The notes beneath the pieces were generated by a model. That model was not told the DNA's origin, made no database searches, and saw nothing but the letters and a program-made list of their open reading frames with translations. Below, piece after piece: positions 23,438-31,470 of a stretch of 32,678 nucleotides of DNA. The stretch is from Methanobacteriota archaeon (GTDB lineage: Archaea > Thermoplasmatota > Poseidoniia > Poseidoniales > Poseidoniaceae), in assembly GCA_018650165.1 (NCBI GenBank), contig JABIGM010000006.1, forward strand, positions 1-32,678. Direction: 5' to 3'. A program made the translations under genes and the position numbers. The stretch's first letter is position 1. Every line of letters starts with the position of its first letter.

Positions 23438-25099
23438 GTGGCGGACTCTCCCACTCCAGAATCTCTCGGCTCTGAAAGTGGCGGTAAGCACCTTAACACG
23501 CCCCTTGTAGGTTGGGCCGCATTCTCTGCAACATACAAAGTGATGTTCATTGAAGAGTTTAGAGAAAATTTAGATTTTGCAAAGAAAAGAAGAATCATGT
23601 TATTCCCTCTGCTTGTGGCTTTAGTCACAATGGTTGCAACCATCGGATTACAATTTCTTGTAGGCGAAGGTGCAGCACAAGGAAGTGATTCACTATCTGA
23701 TTCAAGTTCATTTTCCTGGCAAGAAATGCGATTTGCTTTGCACCTACCTTTACTAATGTTCAGTTTGGGAATGGGATCATTTGCATTTCTTGGACGCGAG
23801 AAAGTTTTGGCTAGAACTGGGACAAAAAATTACCTTTTAGCATCACCAGCCCTACAGCCTTTGACAAATTCTACAGCACATTTTGCATATTTCATGAAAG
23901 ATTTATCCTATTACGTGATGCTAATCCTTACGCCTGTGATATCGGGAATGGCTATCGGTATAGCGTTGGAGAGTTTTACTAATGTAAACACTCCGTTGGA
24001 GTTTAGCAGTCTTCCTCGCACTTGGATTGCGATGGTTGTAACTCTTGCACAAGGACTTGCGTTCTCATTCGTAGCCTCTTCTCTTTGGTTATTGGGGGGA
24101 TGGATTGGGAGATTTACACCAATAGCAGTAATTGCTTTGGGTACAGCAATCGGGCTAGGTATTCTTCCACGCCAGTACTTTTTGTGGGGTCTTTCAACAC
24201 AGCAACCCGATGGCCTAATTGTTGCAATACCTGCTCTCGGGGCTTCGATATTTCTTGCTTGGGTCGCATCAAGATTAGTCCGTGATGATTTCGAAGTTAA
24301 GGTAGTTTCAAAGAAAGAAATATTCCTACCCGCGTGGAATCGTCTTGGTTTCCTCGGTAATGGGACGCTACGCCTCTTAGTGGCAAAAGAAGCCGTGGAT
24401 CTGATTCGCTCAGGTTCACTCAAGAAAATGATTGTTTCGTATTCAGTGCCGCTAATTGTTCTTCTGTTGATGGCATGGCTTGTTGATTTTGCTGAGGCGC
24501 CAATACCCATCAATTTACTTTCATATGCGCCATTTCTCGGATTTTTTGGTTTCAATTTTTATTCATGGTTAACGGCTCTAGACTCTCCCGAACATATGAA
24601 CGGATTACCACTGGGGGTCCCTCAATTAATTCGTGCAAAAGTCACAGTGTACTTCCTTGCAACAACTTGGATTTCAGTAATTTTCCTTTGTTTGATGGCC
24701 TGGAAATTGGATGAATGGGCAGCGCTACCAGTCGGTTTAGTGGTGATGATTGCAAACAGCATCTACATCGTTTGCTTGACCGCATTTTTGATGGGTTTAG
24801 CGCCCAACAAGGCAATTTTTGATGCCAAGGTCATGTCTTGGTTTTGGCTTGGAACAGTCATTCCCTTGCTTTCATTATTCCTTCTTTCATTCACGCAAGG
24901 TGATGTTTCATTTTATGAGAATTGGGCCCACCAAGTTGGAGATAAGGGCTTAGATGCCGAAGCGGTTAAATTTGACAATGACAGAATGGCAGCAGGATTC
25001 AAAGGAATTCTGTGGGTAAGTGCAGGCTTAGTGGGGGCCGCTCTACTATTGATGAAACTGCTTGACCGTAAATGGGGAAGGGCAGAGTTCAACAATTGA
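23438..25099 (+). CDS. ABC transporter permease, ABC-2-like
   Basis: The 553-residue product (counted from GTG 23438) has about twelve membrane helices in two sets of six, separated by a soluble stretch near residues 280-325. This matches fused-permease exporters that pair with a single ATPase type. It follows its ATPase directly. GTG 23438 has no ribosome-binding site, whereas GAGGAGG (23388-23394) lies 7 nt before an in-frame CTG at 23402 (LPALITSRDWSEV) and 4 nt before ATT 23399. The real start may therefore be a non-standard codon, adding 12-13 residues. I keep GTG as the conservative choice. The transported substrate is unknown. Confidence 0.85.
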   Translation: MADSPTPESLGSESGGKHLNTPLVGWAAFSATYKVMFIEEFRENLDFAKKRRIMLFPLLVALVTMVATIGLQFLVGEGAAQGSDSLSDSSSFSWQEMRFALHLPLLMFSLGMGSFAFLGREKVLARTGTKNYLLASPALQPLTNSTAHFAYFMKDLSYYVMLILTPVISGMAIGIALESFTNVNTPLEFSSLPRTWIAMVVTLAQGLAFSFVASSLWLLGGWIGRFTPIAVIALGTAIGLGILPRQYFLWGLSTQQPDGLIVAIPALGASIFLAWVASRLVRDDFEVKVVSKKEIFLPAWNRLGFLGNGTLRLLVAKEAVDLIRSGSLKKMIVSYSVPLIVLLLMAWLVDFAEAPIPINLLSYAPFLGFFGFNFYSWLTALDSPEHMNGLPLGVPQLIRAKVTVYFLATTWISVIFLCLMAWKLDEWAALPVGLVVMIANSIYIVCLTAFLMGLAPNKAIFDAKVMSWFWLGTVIPLLSLFLLSFTQGDVSFYENWAHQVGDKGLDAEAVKFDNDRMAAGFKGILWVSAGLVGAALLLMKLLDRKWGRAEFNN

Positions 25100-25117
25100 A
25101 ACCACCCCGAGCCAACC

Positions 25118-25663
25118 ATGGGGCTAGTAATTGCAGTCAGTGGAATGCCGGCCGCAGGCAAAGGCGAATTCGCAGCAATTTTGGCCGCACAAGGTATTCC
25201 AGTTCGCTCTATGGGTGATATGGTGAGAGCCGAAGTGAAAGCCCGTGGTATCACAGAGAAGCCGCACATTTTTGGAGAAGTCGCAACACAAATGCGTGCA
25301 GAGCATGGGGATGATGTGCTGGCACAACGCCTAACTTCGGCAGTTGATGAATTACTTCTTGAAAATTCAATTGTTTTAATCGAAGGGTTGCGAGGTACTG
25401 CTGAGAGAGAAGTTTTTGCAAACCACTGGGAGGATAATTTTCTCGTAGTAGCAGTTACAGCTTCGAAAGAATTACGATTTCAAAGAGTAGTTTCCCGTGC
25501 ACGTTCAGAAGATGGTACTCTTTCAGACCTTGAACAACGCGATGCTAGAGAGGCGGGTTGGGGATTAAAAACAATCATCTCAGAAGCAAATTATACATTT
25601 TCCAACGAATCTAACCTCGAAGAATTGATTCTAGTAGTCACCGCTTGGCTAAAGGGTCTCTGA
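25118..25663 (+). CDS. UPF0200-family P-loop nucleotide kinase
   Basis: This is a 181-residue archaeal P-loop kinase related to adenylate and dephospho-CoA kinases. It has a Walker A loop GMPAAGKGEFA (9-19), then IPVRSMGDMVRAEVKARG, IEGLRGTAE and RFQRVVSRARSEDG (lid-type arginines), ending in EQRDAREAGWGL. This is the order seen in UPF0200 proteins; the substrate has not been settled to my knowledge. Start ATG 25118 is 18 nt after the permease stop, so it may belong to the same transcript. A GC-rich hairpin directly after its stop closes the unit before the pilus operon. Confidence 0.85.
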   Translation: MGLVIAVSGMPAAGKGEFAAILAAQGIPVRSMGDMVRAEVKARGITEKPHIFGEVATQMRAEHGDDVLAQRLTSAVDELLLENSIVLIEGLRGTAEREVFANHWEDNFLVVAVTASKELRFQRVVSRARSEDGTLSDLEQRDAREAGWGLKTIISEANYTFSNESNLEELILVVTAWLKGL

Positions 25664-25682
25664 GAGGGCCCATAGGGCCCTT
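25664..25682 (+). terminator. GC-rich hairpin after the UPF0200 gene
   Basis: AGGGCCC (25665-25671) and GGGCCCT (25675-25681) form a perfect 7-bp stem with loop ATA, extended by a G-U pair. It starts one base after the stop codon. It is the strongest short hairpin I see in the window and probably marks a transcript end before the pilus operon. No T-run follows. Confidence 0.5.
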
Positions 25683-25744
25683 CATGATGGCGAAAGGTCA
25701 TAACCGAGCGGAACCGTGTCTTGGGTGTCAGGGGGGTTGTACAT

Positions 25745-27268
25745 ATGGCAAGAAAAGGTGGTGGTGGCCAAAAGAAGAAAGGTGCCCAACAACGAGCAAT
25801 GTACGATGAACTTGACAAGTATCCGGTAATGCCACCGCATGCTTTCGCTCGAATTGTTCGTGATAAAAGGACACTGAACATCATTTACCAAATCATTGAG
25901 CCGCCATTGAATAAGAAAGAACAAGAATGGCGAGATGAGTTATTGGATATTTTCATCCGCTCATTAACAGTAAATGTCGATGAAATTGATGCGGATCCGA
26001 TATCATATCTCCGCACCGCGATGGATAAAGTAATCAAAGCGTACGGAATGAAGGTAAATAAGAAATCAAAATCCAAGTTATTTTACTATCTCCGAAGGGA
26101 TTTAGTTGGATATGGAAAGATGGATGTTCTGATGAACGATGCTAACGTGGAAGATGTATCTCTTGACGGAACTGGAGTTCCAATTTTCGCTTATCACAGA
26201 AAATTCGAATCTGTAGAGACGACCTGTGTCTGGGAAACTGACCATGAATTGGAATCTTATGTTATCAAATTGGCACAGCGTTGTGGTAAGCACATATCCG
26301 TTGCAGACCCGTTACTGGATGCTACGTTAATGGATGGTTCGAGAATTGTTATGAAATTGGGGCGTGAAGTTTCGACCCGTGGTTCAGCATTCTGTATTCG
26401 AAGATTCAAGGACGACCCGTTCTCACCTTGTGACATCATTGCATTCAGAACGCTTTCTTCATTGATGGGGGCATACCTTTGGGTTGCATTCCAGAATGAA
26501 GTTCCAATGCTATTCGTAGGAGGTACTGCATCTGGAAAGACTACAACTCTCAATGCAATGTGTATCTTTATTCCATGGCAGATGAAGATTGTCAGTATTG
26601 AATCCACCCGTGAAGTAAACATTCCACAGCCTAACTGGGTCCCTGGTTTAACCCGCCAAGGATTCGGTGGAGAATCCAATGAAGGAGAAATTGGAGAATT
26701 CGAACTGCTAAAGGCTGCCCTGCGTGAGCGACCAGAATACATCATCGTGGGTGAAATTCGTGGTGCTGAAGCATATGTTCTGTTCCAGGCAATGGCTACG
26801 GGACACTGCGCATATTCTACAGTGCACGCAGATTCGGTTCCTTCGCTAGTACACCGTCTTGAGAACAAACCGATTGATATTCCTCGTGTTCTGTTACCTG
26901 CACTTGAAGCATGTGTTATTCAAATCCAGACACGTATCAACGGACGACGTGTTAGAAGAAGTAAGCAAATTGTAGAAATTGTTGGAATTGATCCAAACTC
27001 GATGGAGATAATTACCAATGAAGTATTCCGATGGAATGTTGCCAATGATGATTTTATATTCTCAGGAAAATCATATGTCTTAGAGAAGATTATGGTCAAG
27101 ATCAATTACAGTCAAGATGAGATGAGAAGAGAACTTCGTACTAGGAAACGTATTCTCGAATGGATGGTACTAAATGACATACGTAAGGCAGACCAAGTCA
27201 GTCAAATAATCACCGAATATTATGTCCGGCCACACGAAATCTTAGCACGTGTAGACGGACTTCGATGA
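25745..27268 (+). CDS. flaI: FlaI/TadA-type secretion ATPase
   Basis: This is a 507-residue hexameric motor ATPase of the archaellum / type IV pilus / type II secretion superfamily. Walker A is GGTASGKTTT (259-268), the Asp-box region is VSIESTREVNIPQP (283-296), Walker B is RPEYIIVGEIRG (329-340), and the His box is GHCAYSTVHAD (353-363). The N-terminal 120 residues are the variable partner-binding domain, starting with a Gly/Lys-rich tail. It is the first gene of a five-gene operon with two platform proteins and two pilin-like genes. Archaellum accessory genes (FlaH, FlaX) are absent, so an adhesive or secretion pilus is at least as likely as an archaellum. ATG 25745 (MARKGGGG) is chosen over an upstream TTG/GTG. 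Confidence 0.92.
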   Translation: MARKGGGGQKKKGAQQRAMYDELDKYPVMPPHAFARIVRDKRTLNIIYQIIEPPLNKKEQEWRDELLDIFIRSLTVNVDEIDADPISYLRTAMDKVIKAYGMKVNKKSKSKLFYYLRRDLVGYGKMDVLMNDANVEDVSLDGTGVPIFAYHRKFESVETTCVWETDHELESYVIKLAQRCGKHISVADPLLDATLMDGSRIVMKLGREVSTRGSAFCIRRFKDDPFSPCDIIAFRTLSSLMGAYLWVAFQNEVPMLFVGGTASGKTTTLNAMCIFIPWQMKIVSIESTREVNIPQPNWVPGLTRQGFGGESNEGEIGEFELLKAALRERPEYIIVGEIRGAEAYVLFQAMATGHCAYSTVHADSVPSLVHRLENKPIDIPRVLLPALEACVIQIQTRINGRRVRRSKQIVEIVGIDPNSMEIITNEVFRWNVANDDFIFSGKSYVLEKIMVKINYSQDEMRRELRTRKRILEWMVLNDIRKADQVSQIITEYYVRPHEILARVDGLR

Positions 27269-27299
27269 TTAATTAATTTGGATTTAGGAGGGGTGATGA

Positions 27300-28319
27300 A
27301 TGGAATTAACTGCTTGGCAGAAAATTTGTCACCGCATTCTTGGTAAAGCATTCAAGAAAAAAGCCCGTTCCGACCAAGTGCTTTCTGATAACTTAGTAAA
27401 AGGAAACATTGGGGTAATGCCAGAAGTTTATCTCGCCCAAGTGTTCGTTACAACCGTTGCAGTCACTGTAATTTGTGGAGTTTTGCTAACAGCCATCTTT
27501 TTGCCAGAAATCGGCTTAATTGATTGGTATGAGTCACGGCCAGATACTTCTACAGCATTAGCTTGCTACGAGTGGGAATATTGGAATGCAGACCTTGTTG
27601 ATGAGACATTAGAAAGTCGCGGTTGCCCATATTTCAAATATATGGAATTCCCTGTATTTGGAGCCATTGGACTTCCTGTTTTACTCGGATTTATAGTTCC
27701 ATTTGGGACATACAAATATCTCAAAGGTGCAGCCGGAAGAGCAGCAAAACTTCGTGGTGTAACGCTAGAGAAGTTTTTGCCATATGCGGCATCTTATACT
27801 GCTGCAATGGCTGCAGCAAATGCCACACCACACAAGATTTTCCGTTCTTTAGCATTGAATGAAGATATCTATGGCGAGATAGCTTATGATTCAGCAATGA
27901 TTTATCGAGATGTAACTTTACTCGGTTTTGATTTGCTGACTGCGATGAAAATGGCTGTTGACCGAGCAGCATCCCCCTGGATGACTGAGTTCTTCCAAGG
28001 AATGGTTGGAACATTAACTGCTGGAGGCTCACTCAAACTGTACTTTTTGAATCGTGCTGAACACTACATGCGTGAAAATCGTACAAGACTTCATGACTTC
28101 CTAGAATCACTTGCAATGCTAGCGGAATCATATATTGTGGTTGCAGTTGCTATGCCACTGTTCCTGATTGTAATGCTCGTCATTATGTTCTGGGTTAGCG
28201 GTGCAGGTGCCCAAATGGAAGAGAGCACTTTGTATCTTGTTGTTCTAGTGGTTCTACCAATGATTCATGGACTATTTGCGTTCATTGTATGGTCCTCAAG
28301 TGAAGAACAAAAAATGTGA
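27300..28319 (+). CDS. flaJ: FlaJ/TadC-type platform membrane protein, first copy
   Basis: This is a 339-residue polytopic protein with a type II secretion F domain. A membrane helix lies at about residues 47-66. An exported loop of about 60 residues follows, with cysteines in ACYEWEY and RGCPYF. A second helix lies near 111-130. Next comes a cytoplasmic helical domain (about 140-270: LEKFLPYAASYTAAMAAANATPHKIF and later RLHDFLESLAMLAES), and two terminal helices. It would sit in the membrane over the FlaI hexamer. GGAGG lies 8 nt before ATG 27300. It is followed 15 nt later by a second, larger protein of the same kind, so the two probably form a heteromeric platform. Gene symbols are by family only. 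Confidence 0.85.
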   Translation: MELTAWQKICHRILGKAFKKKARSDQVLSDNLVKGNIGVMPEVYLAQVFVTTVAVTVICGVLLTAIFLPEIGLIDWYESRPDTSTALACYEWEYWNADLVDETLESRGCPYFKYMEFPVFGAIGLPVLLGFIVPFGTYKYLKGAAGRAAKLRGVTLEKFLPYAASYTAAMAAANATPHKIFRSLALNEDIYGEIAYDSAMIYRDVTLLGFDLLTAMKMAVDRAASPWMTEFFQGMVGTLTAGGSLKLYFLNRAEHYMRENRTRLHDFLESLAMLAESYIVVAVAMPLFLIVMLVIMFWVSGAGAQMEESTLYLVVLVVLPMIHGLFAFIVWSSSEEQKM

Positions 28320-28334
28320 TTAGGAGGTGAAATA

Positions 28335-29846
28335 ATGGCGCGTAAAAAAGAGAAAATAACAGTAAAACTCGATTTACCAAAAGACGATTCGACTCTCACT
28401 AAATTATATGCGATTCTTGCAGTCAGTATTTTCTTCGGATTAGCATGTTTCACCTTTTGGATTACAAATTCGCATTTCACAACTGCAGCGAATGGACAAC
28501 CACTCTTCGTCAACACGTTTTGCAAGTACGATTCAACTTATATTCCCACATTTGCTGATAACGAATCATGTTCAATATTGAAGGATGAACCTGATGTATT
28601 GATTATGGAACCTGAAAAAAATTGGGTGGAATTCCTAGCCCTCGGTCAGATGTTTGATGTTCCTGGAATGGATGAGAACGTTTCTGATGTTAGGCCTGCC
28701 CAACCACTGGTCGGTACCTGTTCAGTAACAACTGCTGTTCCTTCTGATTATAATTTTATTATCAATGACCCAGAAGGTAAGGAGTTGCAAAGATATAGCG
28801 GCAATACCCATGCTAAAGGGGACAAATGTGAACTTCGCATTGAAAACATGGAGCGGGGAAACTTGTACCAGGTAGTGATTTTTTCTGAAGAGGAAGTACA
28901 AGATGCATCTTACACCCTTGAAATGGATTACTATGATGGAATTCCAGAAAATATGAACAACAAATCACAATGGATTGGTCCGGAAGTTGAGTTAGGTGGA
29001 TTTTCTCTGCGTCCAACTATTTTCCTGAACTTCTTCGGCCTTGGATTCTTCATCACATTTTGGCCAGCCTCCTTTTATTGGGATAAAGTCACGGAGAAGA
29101 CTAACCGTATGGAAGCGAAATTCCCCGATTTCCTTAGAGATCTTGCAGAGTATTGGAAGGGAGGTCTGTCCATGACAGTGGCAGTTCAAACGCTGGCGAC
29201 GAGTGAATACGGTGCTCTGAACCACGAAGTCAAAAAAATGAGTGACCAATTATCATGGGGTGTTGCATTTGGTGACGTTATCGAAATGTTCGCAGTAAGA
29301 GTCGGAACACCTCTCGTTATGCGTGCGATTTCACTAATTTCTGAAGCGAATAGAGCCGGTGGAAAGATTTCTGATATTCTTGTTACTGCTGCTAACGATA
29401 GTCGTGAAATTAAGTTCCTTGAAGGGGAACGTAAACGTACAATTTCCTCATATATCTCAGTTATTTGGACTTCATACGGTGTTTTCCTAGGTGTTATTGT
29501 AGTTCTTGCTAAGGTTTTCATTCCAGCGATTGCAGGTTCCAATTCCGAACCGAGTGACGATGATGCTGCAGGTGGAGGACAACAGTTGGGTAACATGGTT
29601 ATCCGTAATATCGAACCACTGTTTTTCTTGACAATTTTCTATTATGGTGTTACTATGCAAGCATTGGGTAATGGCTTAATGGCTGGTTTGATGGCTACTG
29701 GCAGATTTACCACAGGAATGAAAATCTCTGGAATGATGATTCTATTAGCAATGGTCTGTTTTAATTTCATTGTATTTACTCCTGATCTGATTGGTATCAC
29801 TACTTTGCCTGCACTAAAACCAGCAGCAGGTACATTCTCACCATGA
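28335..29846 (+). CDS. flaJ: FlaJ/TadC-type platform protein with large exported domain
   Basis: The 503-residue product starts with a basic cytoplasmic tail and a membrane helix at about 24-44. An exported domain of about 180 residues contains five cysteines (FCKYD, SCSIL, GTCSV, KCELR among them). A second helix lies near 227-248. The T2SF cytoplasmic domain runs from about 258 to 370 (FPDFLRDLAEYWKGGLSM, then LISEANRAGGKISDIL), and three or so helices end the protein. GGAGGTGA precedes ATG 28335, the clearest ribosome-binding site in the operon. The exported domain is far larger than in ordinary FlaJ and may contact pilins or the surface layer. Confidence 0.87.
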   Translation: MARKKEKITVKLDLPKDDSTLTKLYAILAVSIFFGLACFTFWITNSHFTTAANGQPLFVNTFCKYDSTYIPTFADNESCSILKDEPDVLIMEPEKNWVEFLALGQMFDVPGMDENVSDVRPAQPLVGTCSVTTAVPSDYNFIINDPEGKELQRYSGNTHAKGDKCELRIENMERGNLYQVVIFSEEEVQDASYTLEMDYYDGIPENMNNKSQWIGPEVELGGFSLRPTIFLNFFGLGFFITFWPASFYWDKVTEKTNRMEAKFPDFLRDLAEYWKGGLSMTVAVQTLATSEYGALNHEVKKMSDQLSWGVAFGDVIEMFAVRVGTPLVMRAISLISEANRAGGKISDILVTAANDSREIKFLEGERKRTISSYISVIWTSYGVFLGVIVVLAKVFIPAIAGSNSEPSDDDAAGGGQQLGNMVIRNIEPLFFLTIFYYGVTMQALGNGLMAGLMATGRFTTGMKISGMMILLAMVCFNFIVFTPDLIGITTLPALKPAAGTFSP

Positions 29847-29855
29847 GGTGCTAGT

Positions 29856-30293
29856 GTGCATAATGATGATAGCGCCCAAGTTCACATCCTAGAGATGCTG
29901 ACTTTATTTTGGTTGTTTTTCATGACTGCTGCATTTTTGATTACTATCAATGTGCCAGATGAACCAAGTATTTCACTAGACGCAGAAATGCACTTTGCTG
30001 GTGAAGATGCGATTAATTTGGGCTTGGCAACAGCTTCAGAAGATGGAACTTATGATTCAAAATTAGCAGAATTATTGGCCGCTGGAAATGAGGATGATGC
30101 ATGTGAAATGGTTCAAAATTATCTTGCAAGTGGGCTTGAAACAAATTGTTGGTTAGCAAAAGATTCAGGAACATCTCAGCCTTATGGTGAAGTTGCAAAC
30201 CCTGGTTCTCGAACAGTCACTGCTCACGGGTTGGTTGCAGTTGATGACCATCTTTGGACAATTAGTCTCGACATATGGGAGCGTGGCTCCTGA
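29856..30293 (+). CDS. Small pilin-like exported protein 1 of the pilus operon
   Basis: The 145-residue product has a very short polar leader (MHNDDSAQVH) running into a hydrophobic helix (ILEMLTLFWLFFMTAAFLITI, about residues 11-31). An acidic exported domain follows with two cysteines (DACEMV and ETNCWL). This is the layout of minor pilins or TadE-like subunits. The start is GTG 29856 with GAGGTG six nt upstream; no in-frame ATG gives the full helix. Its stop shares bases with the next start (TGATG), so the two are coupled. Identification rests on architecture and operon context, not on a recognised domain. Confidence 0.75.
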   Translation: MHNDDSAQVHILEMLTLFWLFFMTAAFLITINVPDEPSISLDAEMHFAGEDAINLGLATASEDGTYDSKLAELLAAGNEDDACEMVQNYLASGLETNCWLAKDSGTSQPYGEVANPGSRTVTAHGLVAVDDHLWTISLDIWERGS

Positions 30294-30727
30294 TGAGAAA
30301 TAGTAGCAAAGACGAACGCGGGCAGATGCTATTAGCGACAGGAGTTGTATTGATGATGTCACTATTATCAATGGCAATATTTGGTGTGAAAATGGCAGGG
30401 ATTTCAATGCCATATGATACTGCAGGAGATGATTCAATACAAGCATCTGGAGATATTGCTGAAACTTTACCATCACTAACTGAGGCTAGAGCACAGGTGT
30501 GGTATGATGCTGGCCTTTCAGAGTTTGAAAGCGTTGACAAGTCAATTAATTCCCTACACGATGATGTTTTGCACCATGGTGAACTCAGAGGAGTCGAATT
30601 AAAATTGCTTAATATTACAGTAGTTGAATTGGATGGTGTAGTTTCAGTCAGTGCCGAATTAGGCGCAGCAGACAGAAACTCTATGCTGACTCGAATAATC
30701 TCGTTTGAAATAGATCTCGATGACTAA
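30293..30727 (+). CDS. Small pilin-like exported protein 2 of the pilus operon
   Basis: This is a 144-residue protein with a class III signal peptide: MRNSSKDERGQ, then MLLATGVVLMMSLLSMAIFG. Cleavage is expected near the ERG-Q site, as in archaeal pilins and archaellins. The exported part has no cysteines and includes an N-terminal amphipathic segment followed by strands. ATG 30293 overlaps the previous stop, which is typical of coupled translation, and is preferred over ATG 30275. It closes the five-gene operon, and its stop abuts that of the 2-phosphoglycerate kinase on the other strand. Whether it is a major or minor subunit is unknown. Confidence 0.78.
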   Translation: MRNSSKDERGQMLLATGVVLMMSLLSMAIFGVKMAGISMPYDTAGDDSIQASGDIAETLPSLTEARAQVWYDAGLSEFESVDKSINSLHDDVLHHGELRGVELKLLNITVVELDGVVSVSAELGAADRNSMLTRIISFEIDLDD

Positions 30728-30734
30728 TCAGCGA
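30722..30734. repeat. 13-bp repeat at a stop-to-stop junction, copy 2
   Basis: Identical to 21715-21727 (GACTAATCAGCGA), again spanning abutting TAA and TGA stops of convergent genes. Here flanking CTCG and CGAG plus TGA/TCA allow an imperfect hairpin. Confidence 0.4.
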
Positions 30735-31390
30735 GTTTTACGCCATTCATTCCAAGCCAAGTCGAACCAGTGGTTGACACGTTCCATCGTATCTTTTGTA
30801 CGAGTCGGATCTAAGGTATTCCAGTCAGCAAGTCTTGCTTTTTCTTTCAAAGAATCTTGAATTGAACGGATTCTTGGTAGTGCTGAGATATAACGGTCTG
30901 CATTTCTGAATGAATGGCTTTCCCGTTGTTTCAGAAAGCTGGTGTGCTGTGCTTCATCTTCTACATGCATGACAATCCCGATTGCAATGCCGCCTGCATC
31001 TTGCCAAGAGCGTAAGATTCGTACACTCGGCTCTATGTGGACTCCCTCTAAAATTAAATCAATACCTTCTCTTCTCGCTCTTTCAATTGTGGCAAACACA
31101 CCCGCTTCAACGGATTTACATGTGTCTTGCCAATCTAATACAGCATCTCCGGATTCACCACGTGAAAATGATGAGCGGTGTAAAGGTGAATTTTCAGTTG
31201 TATCAACAACACGCATAATTTCGCGAATCGCATCTGTAGATAATAGCCGTGCAAATGAATGTTCATTAGCGATTTTCAAGGCAGTAGTCGACTTACCAAC
31301 TCCGGTAGCACCTGCAATTAATACGAGAATCGGAGGCCGTCCCGTGACTTTCGTCGTCGTCGTACCAGCGATACCTATCCTCTTCGCCAT
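30728..31390 (-). CDS. 2-phosphoglycerate kinase
   Basis: This is a 220-residue P-loop kinase. Walker A is GATGVGKST (27-35). It is followed by LLSTDAIREIMR, then SPLHRSSF and ILEGVHIEPS, the block order characteristic of archaeal 2-phosphoglycerate kinases. These make 2,3-bisphosphoglycerate, in some methanogens the first step to cyclic 2,3-diphosphoglycerate, an osmolyte and phosphate store. The cyclase partner is not in the window, so the final product here is open. Length is shorter than the roughly 300 residues of methanogen enzymes, which carry an N-terminal ATP-cone-like domain absent here. It is divergent from the aldehyde dehydrogenase gene. ATG 31390 is used. Confidence 0.8.
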   Translation of the reverse strand: MAKRIGIAGTTTTKVTGRPPILVLIAGATGVGKSTTALKIANEHSFARLLSTDAIREIMRVVDTTENSPLHRSSFSRGESGDAVLDWQDTCKSVEAGVFATIERARREGIDLILEGVHIEPSVRILRSWQDAGGIAIGIVMHVEDEAQHTSFLKQRESHSFRNADRYISALPRIRSIQDSLKEKARLADWNTLDPTRTKDTMERVNHWFDLAWNEWRKTR

Positions 31391-31443
31391 CAGTCGTTGC
31401 TATGCCTGCTGGCTAATCAAGACGACCCTAGATGGGAGAGGCT

Positions 31444-31468
31444 TTGAGGCGGTTCCTCCTCGCCTCAA
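31444..31468. promoter_or_regulatory. Inverted repeat just before the aldehyde dehydrogenase start
   Basis: TTGAGGCG and CGCCTCAA are perfect 8-bp arms separated by nine bases. The element ends two bases before ATG 31471 in the divergent promoter gap. It could be an operator for a dimeric repressor or an RNA hairpin at the start codon. Confidence 0.45.
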
Positions 31469-31470
31469 CC

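Noticed and set aside
23911..24555. 214-codon open frame opposite the ABC permease
   Set aside because: Arg/Pro/Ser-rich mirror of a hydrophobic coding region; no motif or start signal.
26257..26868. 203-codon open frame opposite the FlaI gene
   Set aside because: It lies antisense to the conserved Walker and His-box region of FlaI and shows no protein-like features.
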